64,000 bases of DNA, taken from positions 124,001 to 188,000 of the forward strand of contig NZ_JAUSRF010000009.1 in the NCBI RefSeq assembly GCF_030811685.1. Reading direction: 5' to 3'. Below, one piece after another: positions 62,971 through 64,000 of this stretch (within the stretch, counting starts at the first letter, position 1; each line of letters opens with the position of its first letter). A program made the position numbers and the translations under genes. The notes under the pieces are model-generated. The model saw only the letters and a list, made by a program, of their open reading frames with translations. It did not search any database and was not told the DNA's origin. Source of the stretch: Neorhizobium huautlense. Its GTDB lineage: Bacteria; Pseudomonadota; Alphaproteobacteria; Rhizobiales; Rhizobiaceae.

Positions 62971-64000
62971 ATGGGGCAGATACGGCCTTTGACGGCAGCC
63001 GACATTACGTCGGTCGCCGGGCTTTTTCAGTATGCGTTCAAGCGTAAGGAGACGGCGGCCCCGGCGGCCCTCGTCGATTGTCTGCGCGCCGTCTATATCG
63101 ACCACCCGCTTGCGCATGAAAGCCTGCCGCCGCTCGTTTACGAAGGACGTACCGGCATTTCCGGTTTTGTTGGGCGCCATCGCCTGCCGATGCGGATCGG
63201 CGACCGCCCTGTCAACGGCGCCCTGATCGGCACGATCATGTCCGACAGCCGCGCCGGCGAAGCCATGATCGGCCCGAAACTCCTGAAAGCCGCACTGGCC
63301 GGCAATCAGGATTTTTCCTTTACCGATACGGCCAGCGATATCTCGCTGGCGCTCGGCCAGCGGCTGGGCTGCACCGGCCTGCCGAACCACAGCCTCTCTT
63401 TCATCCGCATCATACGGCCGGCGCAATGGTTGGCGGGCGAGGCTTCGCGGCGTTTTCGCCCGCTCGGCCTTTTGCGCCCATTCGCCGCGATAACCGATGA
63501 AATGCTGCGCGCCCGCATGAAACCGAACCGGCCGCGCTGGCTGGCCTATGCCAGAAAGAAACCCGGCAAGGCCGCGATCATCCGGGACATCGATGCCGGC
63601 ACGTTCGCCGAACTGATGACCGAACTTTCCACCCGCTTCACGCTTCGCCCGCGCTGGAGCAGCACCGAGCTTGCGATCCTTGCCGGACAGGCCCTGCACA
63701 AGCAGGACTTTGGGCCGGGTTTCATGGCTTCGGTCAGCGATCACCGTGGCCAGCCGGTCGGCTGTTTCCTCTACCACCTGAGCAAGGGATCTTCGGCGCG
63801 GGTATTGCAGATGATGGCGGCACCGGGCAGCGAAGGCGCGGTGATCGACGCGCTGATCGGCCATGCGGCCGACAATGGCGCCACCGCCGTAACCGGTCGC
63901 ACAAAGCCCTATCTGATGGAAGCCATGCTGGGGCGGCGCATCGGTTTTACCAATAGCGTTTCCAGCATGATCAACACCCGCGACCCGGATATTCTTGCAG
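62971..64000 (+). CDS. GNAT-like protein, 3' end outside window
   Basis: 343 complete codons run to the end without a stop. MGQIRPLTAADITSVAGLFQ is the first strand and helix of a GNAT domain; RTGISGFVGRHRLPMRIGDRP and GALIGTIMSDSRAG near residues 65 to 95 are its core. A second acetyltransferase-like half follows (ASVSDHRGQPVGCFLYHLSK, near residue 255), so this is probably a two-GNAT protein. No signal peptide. Ribosome site is GGGG-rich. The gene is not called by tools that need a stop, as its stop is outside. Confidence 0.72.
   Translation, partial: MGQIRPLTAADITSVAGLFQYAFKRKETAAPAALVDCLRAVYIDHPLAHESLPPLVYEGRTGISGFVGRHRLPMRIGDRPVNGALIGTIMSDSRAGEAMIGPKLLKAALAGNQDFSFTDTASDISLALGQRLGCTGLPNHSLSFIRIIRPAQWLAGEASRRFRPLGLLRPFAAITDEMLRARMKPNRPRWLAYARKKPGKAAIIRDIDAGTFAELMTELSTRFTLRPRWSSTELAILAGQALHKQDFGPGFMASVSDHRGQPVGCFLYHLSKGSSARVLQMMAAPGSEGAVIDALIGHAADNGATAVTGRTKPYLMEAMLGRRIGFTNSVSSMINTRDPDILA

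Overview
The window is a compact, GC-rich chromosomal segment of an alphaproteobacterium, most likely a member of the Rhizobiaceae (Agrobacterium/Rhizobium group). The support is a gene set and order familiar from that family: ctaC-ctaD-ctaB-coxF-ctaG-ctaE with surf1, ispH, thrB and rnhA downstream, an IalB-like protein, a DUF1344 protein, aroC, fabI, pdxH, a histone-deacetylase-like gene next to xseB, and the dispersed palindromic repeats between genes. There are no rRNA, tRNA or CRISPR loci.

Layout. 1-1.35 kb: the end of an ArsR-type regulator and a HAD phosphatase. 1.35-6.84 kb: an apparent insertion with a SUKH/SMI1 gene and a gtr-type glycan-modification cassette (GtrB-like transferase, large membrane protein, SAM methyltransferase, GtrA-like flippase). 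Both sides carry partial direct copies of the HAD 3' end and of the 3' end of the formaldehyde dehydrogenase that follows. 6.8-24.6 kb: formaldehyde dehydrogenase, two unknown proteins, a lipoprotein, thrC, an M16 peptidase, an acetyltransferase, a GGDEF/EAL protein, small proteins, a lipase-like hydrolase next to an orphan Hcp-like gene, a zinc metallopeptidase, CsbD, UPF0301/YqgE, a DsbD N-domain-like protein, a PIN toxin pair and a peroxiredoxin. 24.6-34 kb: Dabb protein, peptidoglycan-binding protein, alcohol dehydrogenase, rnhA-thrB-ispH (read right to left), surf1, an L,D-transpeptidase, a frameshifted antitoxin remnant and a glycosyltransferase with a palindromic repeat inside its reading frame. 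33.8-39.3 kb: the aa3-type cytochrome oxidase operon. 39.5-48.1 kb: IalB, YcxB, TldD, acetyltransferase, VOC, TauE/SafE, small membrane proteins, polysaccharide deacetylase, PdxH and a lipoprotein. 48.3-64 kb: DnaJ-like, FabI, histidine phosphatase, a MazF-like pair, small proteins, a second GGDEF/EAL protein, AroC, BrnT/BrnA, a YcaQ-type glycosylase, BioM with a broken bioN, the deacetylase-like protein, XseB and a GNAT-like gene running off the end.

How the genes work together. ctaC, ctaD and ctaE encode the catalytic subunits of the haem-copper terminal oxidase. CtaB, CtaG, CoxF and Surf1 make or insert its haem and copper cofactors. ThrB and ThrC are the last two steps of threonine synthesis, AroC and FabI belong to the aromatic and fatty-acid pathways, and PdxH makes pyridoxal phosphate, the cofactor ThrC needs. 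Two GGDEF/EAL proteins suggest cyclic-di-GMP control. The accessory content is the gtr-like island, three or four toxin-antitoxin modules or remnants, an Hcp-like gene, and two families of hairpin repeats, one of which has entered a coding sequence. No function is claimed for several small conserved proteins.
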